From Leptoclinus maculatus (Eukaryota; Chordata; Actinopteri; Perciformes; Stichaeidae): 64,000 nt of DNA. The notes beneath the pieces were generated by a model that saw only the letters and a program-made list of their open reading frames with translations, ran no database searches and was not told where the DNA came from. Shown here one piece after another: positions 1-12,448 of the stretch (the stretch's first letter is position 1; each line of letters starts with the position of its first letter). Made by a program: the position numbers and the translations under genes. The stretch covers positions 607,001-671,000 of the forward strand of contig JAVDOI010000070.1 of NCBI GenBank assembly GCA_032191485.1, in the 5' to 3' direction.

Positions 1-147
1 GCCCAAAAAGTACTTTTAATACTTTAAGTATATCATGCTGTTAATACTACTTTGAATTCAGAGGAATCTTGTATACTTTTACTTGTAGCAGAGTACTTCT
101 GCACTTTTACCTCAGTAAAACATCTGAGTACCTCTTCCACCACTGTC
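1..147 (-). repeat. dispersed teleost repeat R4, partial copy
   Basis: Reverse-oriented end of a common element whose terminal stretch reads GGTGGAAGAAGTACTCAG and is rich in 'agtaaaagtac'. Here the plus strand ends in 'gagtacctcttccaccactg'. Related copies lie at about 54675-55130 and 56115-56587. The similar, oppositely oriented ends (TIR-like) suggest a non-autonomous DNA transposon; this is inference. Confidence 0.6.
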
Positions 148-1427
148 ATTAAGGCATGTATCACTACTTCTTCTTCTTATGTTAATACATAATCAATTAA
201 TAGAGAAAACAATGAGATATATTACATTCTTAAGGGGGAGAGAGGGGGTTCAAACTCCAGCCAGTGGTTTCAAAATAACTCCTGCAGGATGCCAGTTCAT
301 CATGAGAACCGACTTTTTCTTTCTTCTCTCAGCCTCCTGCAGGATCGCAGTGCCACCCACACCGGACCAGACACAACCAAATAAAACACGCAGCGCTTGT
401 TTTCCTCACTTTTACCTTTTCTTTCCTCGTTCTGTTCTTTTCCATCCTGCTCTCGGCTAAATCCGGCAGCGACAAACGTTCATCCCAGTGAGGAAAAAAA
501 CACACCATCCAAAAAAAAACACCCAATACGAGCCTCCAGCACCTCCAGCACCTCCACCACAGGATTCTAGTGGATCCGCGTTGACGTTATCGATACGATG
601 GGGAGACTTGTGCGCTACGGAGAGATCCTGCAAACTTTTTCCTGGAGGAAGTGAATCCAGAGTATGTGCGCCATGTTCCCACAGCCGAGCTTCTCCTCCC
701 CATAGCGGAGTGTTTGTCCGGTGAGGGAGGCGGGGATCCGGTCGGCTCCACGGCCTTCAGCCTTCAGCAAGGTTTCAATTACTCCTCATGACATCAGAGA
801 GGAGTTGAGTTACCTGACAGATCTGCATTACGGCCTGTTACTCTGTTATAGACAGAGAGGTACTTTGTTATTACCGCAAGGGGGAAATGTTTCTCTACAA
901 CTATGGTACAGATACATACAATAACTGAGTAAAAAATACAAAATATACAAATGCAAATATAAAATGCACAATAGAATAACAGAGTAAAAATATTAGATAT
1001 AAAAATGCACGATATATAGTACAATGAATAGAATCATATTAAATTAACAATTCTTTTTACTATTAACAATAGTACAAAGATTTAACCAAACAACAAACAC
1101 ACCGCAGATTAATGGTGTTATAGTTGTGGGATTAGTTATGTATTAGTTATGTATTTTAGTGTGGTGGATTGAGTGATTATGCTTTTTGTGGGTTTTTCTT
1201 GTGGAATAAAAGAACACAGTTTATGTTTGTTTTTTTAACTTTTACTTTGTCAAACAAACACCAACAACACCATACATAATTAAACACATGTAACATTCGC
1301 TGTTTAAATGGCAGGAAACAAATAGTGTTTTTAAGACTTGTACATTTTTTATAAATTAGTCAACATTTTGGGAGACTTTTTTTAAAAGATTGATCCCACG
1401 CTGGTGTTTATCAGTGATGAAGCTACA

Positions 1428-1540
1428 GGCTTAGCTTAGCATAAAGTCTGGAAACAGTTCGCCAGGCTAATGTTAGCTGTTTCTACCCAGCTCACAGTCT
1501 TTATGCTAAGCAGGGCTAATCAGCTAGCTTCATGTTTACA
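1428..1540. repeat. palindromic element R2
   Basis: Left arm 'gcttagcataaagtctggaaacag' is followed within about 60 bases by its near-complement 'cagtctttatgctaagc', so the unit can fold into a hairpin. A further half copy lies at 1620-1655. Confidence 0.7.
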
Positions 1541-2034
1541 GTACAAACATCACACATAATACGTACAAAAACCCAAGTGTAAAAACAACAATTTGCTGTT
1601 TTACAAGCCAGGATAGTTGCCCACTCATCCCAGTCTTTATGCTAAGCTAGGCTAACTGTACAGACATCATACATAATGCGTAAAAACGACAATTTGTCAT
1701 TTACGAGTCAGGCTAGTGCTGATTACTATTACTTTTGAGTCCTACAGTTTCTTCTTGCATCATATACCAAATATGTCACCAAGTGTCCTATGTACAGATA
1801 TTTACAAAATAGTTTTTCTTACTTTAGCTTTGCTAATAACATCATTCACATTTATCTACAACTCATACAACACAGTAGCCTACACATATTCACAAATAGG
1901 GCTTTAAACAGTGGAGACTGCTGACGTATTACTGCATAAAAAGGTTGGTAAACTCATTATCTCAAGGAAAAGTGACGCCGATATCAAACTACAGACCCTT
2001 TTCATGGCAGACATTTAGAAATTTCGTCGAGTCT

Positions 2035-2450
2035 ACAGCCATATTCAATGCTAATGGCAACATGCTAACATGCTCACAATAACAAAGCTAACATACCAAT
2101 GTTTAGCAGGTGATGTTTACCATGTTCACCATTTTGGTTTAGCGTGTTAGCGTGCTAATATTTGCTAATAACTGAATAAAAAGTACAACTGAGGCCGATG
2201 GTAATGTCATTGGTTTTGGAGAAAGTCTCCGTCCAATAGTTGTTGACATATTTTACTTAAAACCACACACGTCAACCTCATGTTGGCACAAGAGGAAAAG
2301 TTAGGGGATGATACAAAAATCGTTAGGATTCATCCTCTGGGGACCATGAATGTCTGTATCAAATCTCATGGCAATTCATCCAGTGTTTGTTGAGATATTC
2401 CCGACAGCCATCCCTAGAGCCAAGCTAACAAGAAAGCACAGATATAACTA
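2035..2450. repeat. dispersed element R3
   Basis: Blocks shared with 10890-11330, 24640-24790, 27675-28765 and 36425-36665: GCTAACATGCTCACAAT, a region like 'gagatattcccgacagcca', and 'accatgaatgt'. No coding capacity is visible. Family name not known to me. Confidence 0.6.
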
Positions 2451-2987
2451 TTCACTGTAATGGTGCCTCAGTTGTATTCAGTGTCCCGGTAAGTTATTCC
2501 AGTAAGCTAGCATGCACGTCAAAATATCTGCTGTGAAAAGGGGGTTTGTTGTACTTGAGGGAAAAGTTTGTTCCAACAAATCGGTCACAACCGATGATTC
2601 TGACGTAGACGATATAAATACATTATATTACAATATTATACGGAGACCCAAAGTGTTCAATATTAAATAAATAGATCATTTGTTTTCAATTTGTTCCAGG
2701 TCATTTTTATTACAACGTAGCAGTTTTTAAGTATTTTATTTATAAACTTTCTGTTTTGTCTAAACTTAAAATGATCTGTCTGGTCAATCAGAACAAAGTA
2801 ATATCTAGTCACACACTTTACCTGTTTACATAGAATGTTATAAGGAAAAAGGATATTGTGTGATTAAATAAAACAGAATTTGGTGGAAGGAAAATAAATA
2901 AAACAAGAGCTGGAATTTAATGAGAATGACCTGAAATAACGTCTTATTTATAACATCGACCACTTTGACCCTCCGTAATATTCACAC

Positions 2988-5900
2988 TCAGGCGTTCTCT
3001 CTTCCTCTTACAGCTGACCCACGTGCATCCTGACCCTGTGTTCTGGTCCTGTTCTGGTTGAGTCTGGACCGGACCACCCTGAGACACAGTTTGTGAAGCC
3101 GGACGGTTCCGTCTTTCCTCTTCGCTCTCCTCCCGTTGGGCCTCCTGACCTTCAGCGTGACGGCCTGTAGATGGCGCTGCTGCTCCGTGTCTGCTCGGCT
3201 CCTCTGGTCCTCCGGAGGAAGCTCTGCTCTCACTAGAACTGCTGTACAGCTGTGCAACAAAGAAGAAGAAATGGTTGTTTTGTCATGCCGTCACTTTAAC
3301 TTTTTGAGGTATTTGTACTTGAGTAGTTCCATTTAATGCTACTTTATACTTACTTACATGTCAGAGGGACATATTGTACGTTTTACTCCACTACATTTAT
3401 TTGACGGCTATAGTTACTAGTTGCTTTGCAGACTAAAGGATCCAAGTACTTCTTCAATCACAGACATACATCCACTGCTGTCTCTGCATACTTACATCTT
3501 TCCTGCCGTGCAGTCTTGTGGCAGGAAGCAGGATTGAGACACACGTCCCAGCAGAATAGTCTGTACTTCGGTCAGTTGTCTCTGTTTAGCCAAAGTCTGG
3601 AATAATCTGGTGAGGACAGAGCAACACGTCAGAGACCAACAGACACAAAAAAAGAGAGAGACCATGTGTGCAAACATGAGATTATGATAATGTCCAAGGC
3701 CGGCAAATCAATTCTGTGCAGATTGAGAGAACCCACACACCTTATGTGTGACTGTGAGCGTATGTGTGCACTGCTTCTGTGTTATGACCCATCGCACCAC
3801 GTCTGTCTGCCTGCACAGAAATAAAGGTGAGTGCACCGGTATCACCATGTCTGTAAATAGCCCTGTAAATATTTACTGTCGACATGATGTGACACACACA
3901 CCCCCATGTCGCTGAATATCATCCTGATCAGGCGCTCCTGCCACAGAAATACTCCACACTGCTACATCTCCATTTTAAATGCAAATCTTTTGATACGTTT
4001 ACGCCGAGCGTCCACACTACTACGGAGTGTTAAACCCCCCAAAACAGAGAGGTTTGACAACACTACAGATGGCGGGCTGCCACAGGGTTGCCTCCTAGTG
4101 TGCATTGTAACTCAATTTGAAAAGTAAAACTTTGGATTTTTTTCAACAAAATGTGTTTGTTTGAATGTATAGAGGAAGATTTGAGATGATCTTAAGTATC
4201 AAGCACAACCTTTTATTATTAAAGAGAACTATAAAACTGTCTTCTGTAGCTAAGCCACCGGTCTACTTCCTGTTTACACCTTCACCCACGTGCCCGGTGT
4301 ACGTGAATAGTCACGTGATTTCAGGCGTGCAAGTATGGACGTAAATAACTGCTAAAACGATGCTGAAACTCCCGCGTGGACGGAGATTGTTTTTGTTTTA
4401 AAACCCTGGTTTTAAACGTGTTAGTGTGGATATAGCCTCATAATGCTAATGTCTTTGTTTACCTGCTGGTACAGTTGCAGTGGTACAGCGTCCTGGCCTC
4501 TGGGTTGTAGAGGCCATGTTTCTTCTGCTGGGGAAGGATCTTGTTCCTGCACTCATCGAGGTCCTTGTAGACGGCACAGGACAGCTTCTCCTCTGTGAAG
4601 ACGTCCAATCCGTTAATGTGGTTCAGAGATATAAACTGGAGCGACGCCATCTTCTACCACTAAACTGCATTTTCAATTAAGATTCGAGGGAAACATATTT
4701 TAGATACCTGTGGTATCCGGCCCAGACAGAGTTTGTTTTTCGGCAGGTAAAGTGTTCCTTAGGTCCTCTCCACCCTCAGGTGCGGATCCCGTGAGTCCCT
4801 CCGATGTGGAGGTGGTGACGTTGGTAACGGGGGTGACGGAGGCCGAGTGGGAGCTGGATGAAGGTGTCGGGAGTGCGGACGCTGCAGCAGCGGTGAGGTC
4901 TGACGTCTCCAGCACCTCTGTGGGTACCGTGGTGTTCACGACGGAGCTGTTCACGCTGACCTCTGTTTGATTGGAAGAGTCGTACGGCGTGGGGGGAAGC
5001 ACATCAGCGTAGAGAGCCATTGCACTCTCTTTACACCTGCAGGTCACAACAGACGTGGACATTATTTAAATGACCAGTTTCAAATTACAATTTTAGATAC
5101 TTTGCACACTACTTGATAGATTAGTAGTACAATAAATAGTCAAACAGTAAATGTATGATAAATAAGTAAATCACAAAAGCTAAAAATACAAAATAATCGG
5201 ATTTTTGCACATAATGTGTATCCAACTACTCAATCCGGTTCTACTGTATTAAGTACAGTACTTGAGTAAATGTACTTAGTTACTTTCCATTACAGTTTAT
5301 CGAGACTGTTAAGTGGCGGACAAACCAACATTTTTCTATCCAAAAAGTCCTCCGAAGCACAAACGTCTTCCTTTGTGCTCTAAACACAAACCTACAGACT
5401 CCCCAGTGTTACTGAATAAATGAGAACTTTACTTACATGCCAAACCAGTTTCTTTCTGTGCACTGGAGTCGGTGGGAGAACTCAAAGCAGTGCATCTTCA
5501 GCAGGTTAAAGAAGGTGTATCCCACCACATCAGATATGCTGTCATTCGCCTGCGTCAGACAACTGTGAAACCTGCAGCACCAATCATGTTGGTCAAAAAA
5601 AAGGAAACGCAACAAATCGTACCGACTGGGCGTCACTTAGTTTAGATTTAAGGTAGAAGGCCTTACTTGTTGTCGCAGTCACAGTGAGACATGGTGAAGA
5701 TGTTCCTGTTGAAGACACCAAACTGGGAGTGAAAGGACAGGATGGTGTTTTTGCACTGGTCGTGTTCACGGCAGCAGCTGTCGGTATCTGAAAAAACTCC
5801 TGCAAGAGGGACAGAGTCGGCAGATTACGAATTGTTTTTACAAAAAATAGACTATTTTAACAGGGAAGGAAACAAAGTCAACACATTTGTTAGATGTGTG

Positions 5901-8560
5901 TTTTGGTGAGTATGTAAATACAAATCATTTTGTGTCAATACATTAAATATGAGAGGTTTGTCACAACAAAGCATCGGAATATAAACAGAGGAAGAGCAGA
6001 AAATGTCTGCGTTTGGTCCATAAACTCTCAAAAACAGAGAAAAATGACCATCACAATTTCCAAAAGCCCATGGTAAAATGATCTTGTTTTGTCAACGTCC
6101 AACAGTCCAAAACAAAAATTTTTTGTTTACGATTAAGAAAAGCAACAAATCCTCAGATCTGAGAGGGTAGAACAAGAGAACGACCTCACTAATTATGCAA
6201 CAGTGTCACTGCATTCCTGAAATAGTCAGGAAATGCAATCTATTGGCTCTGTGCACGACATTACGCTACAAAAGCAATTTTTATGTGAGGGTCCCAGGCG
6301 GCAACCTCCGGGTCTGAAAAGTGAAGTCAAAGCTTCATGTTTTAAAGCTGCATTCTCTCTAGTGTCCACCGGGGGGCGACTCCTCTGGTTGTATAGAAGT
6401 CTATGAGAAAATGACTCTACTTCTCTCTTGATTTATTACCTCAGTAAACATTGTAAACATGAGTTTATGGTCTCAATCTCTAGTTTCAAGTCTTCTTCAA
6501 TACAGCATGATGTTCATTTAGTACATTATGGTCCATTTAGAGTCAAACAGACCATAAAGCAGGGAATGCTTTAGGGCGGGGCTACACAGTGATTGACAGG
6601 CTTGGGAGTTGTCCGTGTTTAACCTTTTAACCCTTTCACATTGTGTTTTCACTTCATGAAAGTTAATTGTACACTGTAATGAATTGCTGTAAATTTACGG
6701 TGGATTTAAAACAGTATCTTACAGTATTTCATAATAACTGTAACATACAGTTACATTTTCATCCCTCACATGTAAATTGTCCGTAGAAAGGTTAGTTAGC
6801 CAACAGCATAGCAAGTTAAGGTAACATAAATAAAGTTAATCATCAATTACAGTGTTAAGATGTAACGTTAATAACCTAACTTGTGTTTACTTGTGTTATT
6901 ATTGGACCGACTGTAGGACCGCAAACGGGACGATTATCAAAATGGAGAGCGGACCAGTGTCTGAGGGAGTGATGCCGAGATCGAAAAGTGGCCGATGGTA
7001 TGCCACTGTTCTCAGCGGTATGTACCTATCCCTGGAGTGGTATGTTGTTCAGCGGTATGTACCTATCCCTAGAGTGGTATGTTGTTCAGCGGTATGTACC
7101 TATCCCTAGAGTGGTATGTTGTTCAGCGGTATGTACCTATCCCTAGAGTGGTATGTTGTTCAGCGGTATGTACCTATCCCTAGAGTGGTATGTTGTTCAG
7201 CGGTATGTACCTATCCCTGGAGTGGTATGTTGTTCAGCGGTATGTACCTATCCCTGGAGTGGTATGTTGTTCAGCGGTATGTACCTATCCCTGGAGTGGT
7301 ATGTTGTTCAGCGGTATGTACCTATCCCTAGAGTGGTATGTTGTTCAGCGGTATGTACCTATCCCTGGAGTGGTATGTTGTTCAGCGGTATGTACCTATC
7401 CCTGGAGTGGTATGTTGTTCAGCAGTATGTACCTATCCCTGGAGTGGTATGTTGTTCAGCGGTATGTACCTATCCCTGGAGTGGTATGTTGTTCAGCGGT
7501 ATGTACCTAGATCGGTATCCATCTTATATGCAGGTGGGTCACCGTTTTGTTTGCTTGGATGCATAATTGATGACATACCCATGCCTGTCAATAATGTAAT
7601 GCTATTCAAGTAAACACAAGTGTTATCAATTTAGGTTTCAAACTTTAGAGAAAAATCTGCTTTGCAAATGTTTTATGAAGAAGTAACTCAACACGTTGGA
7701 TTCACCACAAAGATAGACACAACTGGACTTTGTGAGAAACACTGAATTGTATGAAATCAGTTTGTTTCCCTTTAAGTGACACTACTTTAATCATTTTAAT
7801 TTCCTTGGCTATTGAGTTGCATCATGGGAAGTTTAGGATCCAGTGTGTCTGGGCTAACATTTTCTCTCTACAGCCTAAAAAGCCATTCAGGGTAATTTAT
7901 ACTTCTGAAGAGTCAAGTCAATCTTATTTATTTCACATGAGAAAAGCTAAATCTATATGGGCTATTGTTGTGTTCTCGTCCCTTTAATCACCTTGTGACT
8001 GTCCTACATAGTTATCAAATAAAGTATGAAGACAACTTACCCAAATCTGCATATGATAGCGCCTTGTTGCCAGAACCGCACCACAGAGTCCCCGGTACAA
8101 TGAAACCGCGCTTTACGCGCAGATGGGTCCTGACCTCTGTGTGTTCACCGACGCTCCTCACCGGTCTCTTCCCCGTGCGCTCCCGGTGCTCGCCGACTTC
8201 TGGAGAAGCCACAGAAACGCACAGCTCCTTTGCCTCCAACATGGATTCCACGTCGATATTTTCGTCTGGATGATCGGAGAACTCCCGCGTGCGCTCCCGG
8301 CACGCAGATAAATAGTTTTGGATCACTGCTGCGTCGCCGCTCCAAGCGCAGCTGAGCAGAGCGCGCTCCCCGGACCAGGCGCTGTGGTAGAGCCGCAGGG
8401 ATGGAGAGGCCTGCCGGGGGTCGCTCCGGAGGAAACTGTAGTGCACTTCTGCATTTGGCAAAACTTTAGTCCAGGTGCAGAGGATCGAGGTTTCTGCAGT
8501 CGTCCAGCTCAGGAGCGATGATAACAAAACGAGGGAGAGAAGAGGAGCGATGTGCGTCAT
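2988..8560 (-). CDS. pla2g3: group III secreted phospholipase A2 (7 exons)
   Basis: Predicted secreted, Ca-dependent enzyme that hydrolyses the sn-2 ester of phospholipids. Exons read on the minus strand: 8560-8041, 5799-5667, 5571-5437, 5036-4708, about 4653-4463, 3606-3496, 3249-2988. The start at 8560 is chosen because a hydrophobic signal peptide (about residues 1-22, ending TTA) follows it; an in-frame ATG lies 16 codons upstream. A furin-type site RVKR (148-151) precedes the PLA2 domain, as in vertebrate PLA2G3. The domain shows the Ca-loop WCGSG (160-164) and the catalytic His-Asp pair in CCREHDQC (182-189), then HCDCD and a cysteine-rich stretch. After it come a Ser/Thr-rich linker and a C-terminal part containing NPEARTLYHCNCT, ending in a basic tail. 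All junctions keep frame except exon 4 to 5, which is off by one base, so the boundary at 4708/4653 is uncertain. Intron 1 holds an R1 repeat and a 37-bp minisatellite. Family assignment is firm; exact C-terminal structure is less so. Confidence 0.87.
6293..6690 (+). mobile_element. R1 element, copy 1 (pla2g3 intron 1)
   Basis: Begins 'caggcggcaacctccgg', then the head 'gctgcattctctctagtgtcc', a CTCF-like core with one change (CCACCGGGGGGCGAC, 6366-6380), the conserved body and the GC-box plus GTGATTGACAGG block near 6575-6602. After that it follows the second subfamily tail ('gttgtccgtgttt'). Confidence 0.8.
7016..7508. repeat. 37-bp minisatellite, about 13 copies (pla2g3 intron 1)
   Basis: Tandem 37-bp unit starting CGGTATGTACCTATCCCT and ending GGTATGTTGTTCAG. 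Copies are almost identical; most variation is G/A after TCCCT. Since 37 is not a multiple of 3 and the unit has no stop in any plus-strand frame, all three plus frames stay open across it. This is an artefact of the repeat, not evidence of a protein. Confidence 0.95.
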
Positions 8561-9767
8561 GGTGGCGCGTCGGAGAAGAGAGGCTGAGGAGGCTGTTACA
8601 CCTGACATCTGAAAGAAAAGATTCCTTCACTCACTGAGGACTTTTGGACAGATCGACAGACTCCAGGTCGGTTTTAAATGAGAAGGAGAGGCGGAGGCGG
8701 AGGCGCGCGGGGGTTTTCCCCGGTGAATCTTAAAATAAACACAACATCCAAATCAGCCTGAATCGTGTGACCTTTCAGTTCAGTCCAACATCACTCCCCT
8801 CCCCCCTCTCTCTCTCTTTCTCTCCCTCTTACTGACAGTGACCATGATATATTGATTAACACCCCCGCGCGCACACACACACACACACACAAATATGTGA
8901 CTAATAGATAAGTGACGCCTCCCGAATACACACACACCTAAATTCGAATGTGACAAACTAATCAATATATATTGATTGATAAAAGGGAAATGAGACACAC
9001 AGTCAACTAGTTTGTTATCCATTTGAGTCCACAAATAAGAGGCGCACTTTTTTCCCACAAAGGTCCATTGTGAGTCCAACAATGTAGAGGTACACATTTT
9101 TTGATTTTTAAAACCAAATATTTTTGGCTTGTTTAAAATGAACTATGAGTCTTGTGGGCTCTACTCTAAGGTCTGAGTGGAGGTGTGGGCAGAGTTGAAC
9201 AGAAGTTGTTTGACCAAAGAAGGATTTTTTCCTTCTGAAGAAGAGAAAACTGAACAAATGAACAATTGGCATAATTTTGAGGAACATAAAAACATTTTCT
9301 TTTCTTTTAATCAGATTTCTCAGGACCTCTTCCGACCCTCCTTAGGTTGGGAACCACTGCTGGTTCATGATGACAGCCACCTGCTTCCTGACACTTTGCA
9401 ACCAGTTACTAGATTTCTTTAGAAGGAAAAAAATCACTTCATATGCACAGTAAAGTCAGCAAAGTATTGATTTCCATTAAAATTCTTGCTTCTTCTTGGA
9501 CCAAATTGATCTCACTCCTGATGAAGGAAGTAGATTAGATCTCATCCAGAAATTAATTAAAGGGAAGACTTTCAGAGTGTAACGGGTCTGTAAACTTTCA
9601 CCCACTTGGAACAGAAGGCGAATTTTATCACGAAAAGTCAAAGTTCACAATGTTCTTCGCTGCGTGTCTGTCTGAGCTGATTGGTTCAAACCTCGCCTGA
9701 TGCAGACAAAGTTTTCTGCCAACACATCTCAAGAAAACAGAGGAGGAAAAGGAAGTGCCATGATGTC
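8561..9767. other. pla2g3 upstream region / spacer to rph3a 3' end
   Basis: 8561-8730 is GC-rich and would hold the pla2g3 5' UTR and promoter. 8800-8830 is a CT tract and 8871-8891 a short CA run. 9100-9767 is AT-rich with no gene seen. Confidence 0.4.
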
Positions 9768-9773
9768 TTTATT
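9768..9773 (-). terminator. candidate poly(A) signal of rph3a
   Basis: TTTATT on the plus strand reads AATAAA on the minus strand, about 0.9 kb beyond the rph3a stop codon at 10684. The interval 9774-10683 would be its 3' UTR. Position fits, but no transcript evidence is available. Confidence 0.4.
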
Positions 9774-10683
9774 CATTAGCCACGTGTATGCTACAATATG
9801 ACATGCATCGATGTGAATACAGAGAGCAAAATGTTGATTATTTAGCTGAAAACACTTGTGCAGATCTCATTTAAATTCGCTAATCAACTATAATATTTCA
9901 TGGATTTTTTTGGAACTGAACTAACGTTGCTGAATCCAATTTGTTCTTCATAATACAATGTCATGCAGAAGCATTTCTTCAGAAGAGAGCTCACACATGC
10001 ACAGGTGAAGGTGATGCAGTGATAATGAGACCAAACTGTTATTTGCCAAAAAAATGAATAAATGCATTTCACATCAACAACAAAAAAAAAGTGAGTTTGT
10101 TCACATCAAACATCTGCAAATGTCCCACTTCATATTTAACACATGTGTGATGCACAATAACACAAGTTAAATGTATGTTTCGGCGATGCAAGCAGTCGAA
10201 CAAGGTGGTCACAAAGATCAGCTGACGACACATGACATGATCCCATATGAACACAGATCAACATGAGGACAGAAAGAAAGTGGAAAATTCCCTGTGTTGG
10301 GTCTGAGCACAGAGGAACAACTCATTACAACATACTGTGTTAATGACAATGATAACGAGGGCTTTTATCGTCTCCGTAACCACTCTGTTCAATCATTACC
10401 GCACGTCAGGTACGGTTCATTTATTATATGATACAGTTTATGATATGATAACATTAAAAATGGATTAAGTTTAGTAGTCACTGCTTATTTAACGTGAGCC
10501 CCGAGGTCAACATCCATGTTGGTCACCTGAAAACTGTTGGAAATGAAGCCTGCACATTGCAATTTGGGGACAAACTACATAAAAGCAGGAGGATAATATC
10601 CGTCTACCGTCACAGGAAGACAATATTCTACAAGGGGGATGACAAGAGAAACAAAATACACAGAAGAGCGGAGGGGAGACGCT

Positions 10684-12377
10684 TTAATCCTCAAACTGGA
10701 GAGTGCTGTCGTTTAGCAGGACATGCCAGCGCTCTATCTTCTTGTCTTTGTTCTTGAGGCATTCGTACCAGTGCTTCAAACACTCTCCTTTAGCCTGGAT
10801 GCCCAGCTGACATCCTCCTGGAGGCAGACAGGAAAGTAAGCATCCATACGTTAACAAGATGAAGAGTCCACGTACATGTTAGCAGCTCTGTGAGGCTGTT
10901 TTTAGGCTAATGTCAACATGCTAACATGCTCACAATGACGATGCTTCTATGGTGATATTTAGAAGGTATAATGTTCATCATGTTCACCATCTTTTAGCGT
11001 GTTATCATGCTAACATGTTCTGATTAGACCAAACACAGGCTGATGGGAGTGTCATTAGTTATTGCAGGTGTTTAGTCAAAAAACAATAATACAAAGTCAA
11101 TTAATGGCAAGACATTTCACACAATTGTGAACCTCATGGTGGCGCAAGAAGAAAACTTAGGATCACCAAAGTGTTTAGGATTCATCCTCTGGGCACCATG
11201 AATATATGTATATGTACAAATTGCATGGCAATCCATCAAACAGTTGTTGAGTTATTTCAGTCTGGACTGAAGCGGTGGACCGACCAACCAGAAGACATTT
11301 CCATCCCTAGAGACGACACATTGGATGAAGGGATGGATGAGGAAATGCAATTACAAGACACACTTACCAATGAAATCATTGGATTTCCCCATGTCGTAGT
11401 CCCAGACTGAGATGTCAAGGGTTTTCTTGGCTAACTCGCCGTGCTTTATTTCATAACCAAACTCCTGAAACACAGAAACGAAACATGAAGCGTGATTACA
11501 AAATCTAACGCTGAGATCCGCGTGAGAAGAAGACGGTGAAGTTGAGAAAGAGCTGACCTCGTTAAACTCCGGATTGAGGGTCTTCTTTTTTATCTGAGTC
11601 TTGTTTTTAGCTTTCTTCCCCATATCTGGTTTCAGACATCTGCAGCACAGAAATAAAATAACGTGTTTTTAAAAACAAACACAAGTAACATTTGACACTT
11701 TTACATTTTATATTGATAGTTCAACAATTTGGTAAACATGCTTATTAACTTTGTAATAGCCTTTTTACCAAGTTCCTCGGCCACTTATTCTGCAAAGTAT
11801 CTTAGCTTTGTTCCACTGAGTTAAATCGTGAAACCTCAAAATAAAATAATAAACTGTTAAACAGCTATAGAAATGTGCTGAAGTGGCTCTACATACTTTC
11901 TTGCAGAGAGTTAAATGAGAAGATTGATGCCACTCTCAAGTTTGTCCGTTACACGTGAAGCTAAAGCCAAGAGATGGTTAGCGTAGCTTAGCATAAAGAC
12001 TGGAAACAGGGGGAAACAGCTAGCCTGTCTCTGTCCAAAAGTTTATTTTTAAACTTCTCCAGAGCCAGGCTAGCTGTTTCCCCCTGTTTCCAGTGTTTGT
12101 GCTAAGCTAAGCTAACTCTCTCCTGGCTTTAGTTAAACAGACCATCCTGCAATAAAGCGAATAAGTGCATTTCCCCCCAAAAAAATTGTTTTGTTTAACC
12201 ATAATCTGGAGGATTCAGAGCGTACATTTTGACGAACGGGTCGGAGTATCCGTTGGAGTCCATGGCGGCCAGGTGAGCGCAGCGCACGAGGCCCACGATC
12301 AGACGACCCTGCTGGCTGCTGTACGTCAGCGACACCAGGATGCGACCCCTCTCCTCTGAATCCTCACCCTCCTTCAG

Positions 12378-12448
<71 letters not shown>

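Larger units (their letters stand above)
148..2987. other. no recognised gene; repeat-rich flank downstream of pla2g3
   Basis: 200-780 is more GC-rich and has short open stretches but no domain I recognise. 1428-1540 and 1620-1655 are copies of the palindromic R2 element (TAGCATAAAGTCTGGAAACAG facing its complement). 2035-2450 is an R3 element ('gctaacatgctcacaat' followed by the 'accatgaatgtctgtatcaaat' region). 2620-2940 is AT-rich and contains TTTATT at about 2735, which read on the minus strand could serve as the pla2g3 poly(A) signal. Confidence 0.5.

Noticed and set aside
7016..7508. Possible CRISPR array (regular repeats)
   Set aside because: Units are contiguous with no unique spacers, and the DNA is vertebrate.
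7116..7613. Overlapping repetitive frames in the 37-bp array
   Set aside because: All three plus-strand frames are open because of the repeat unit; the array is within an intron of pla2g3 on the other strand.
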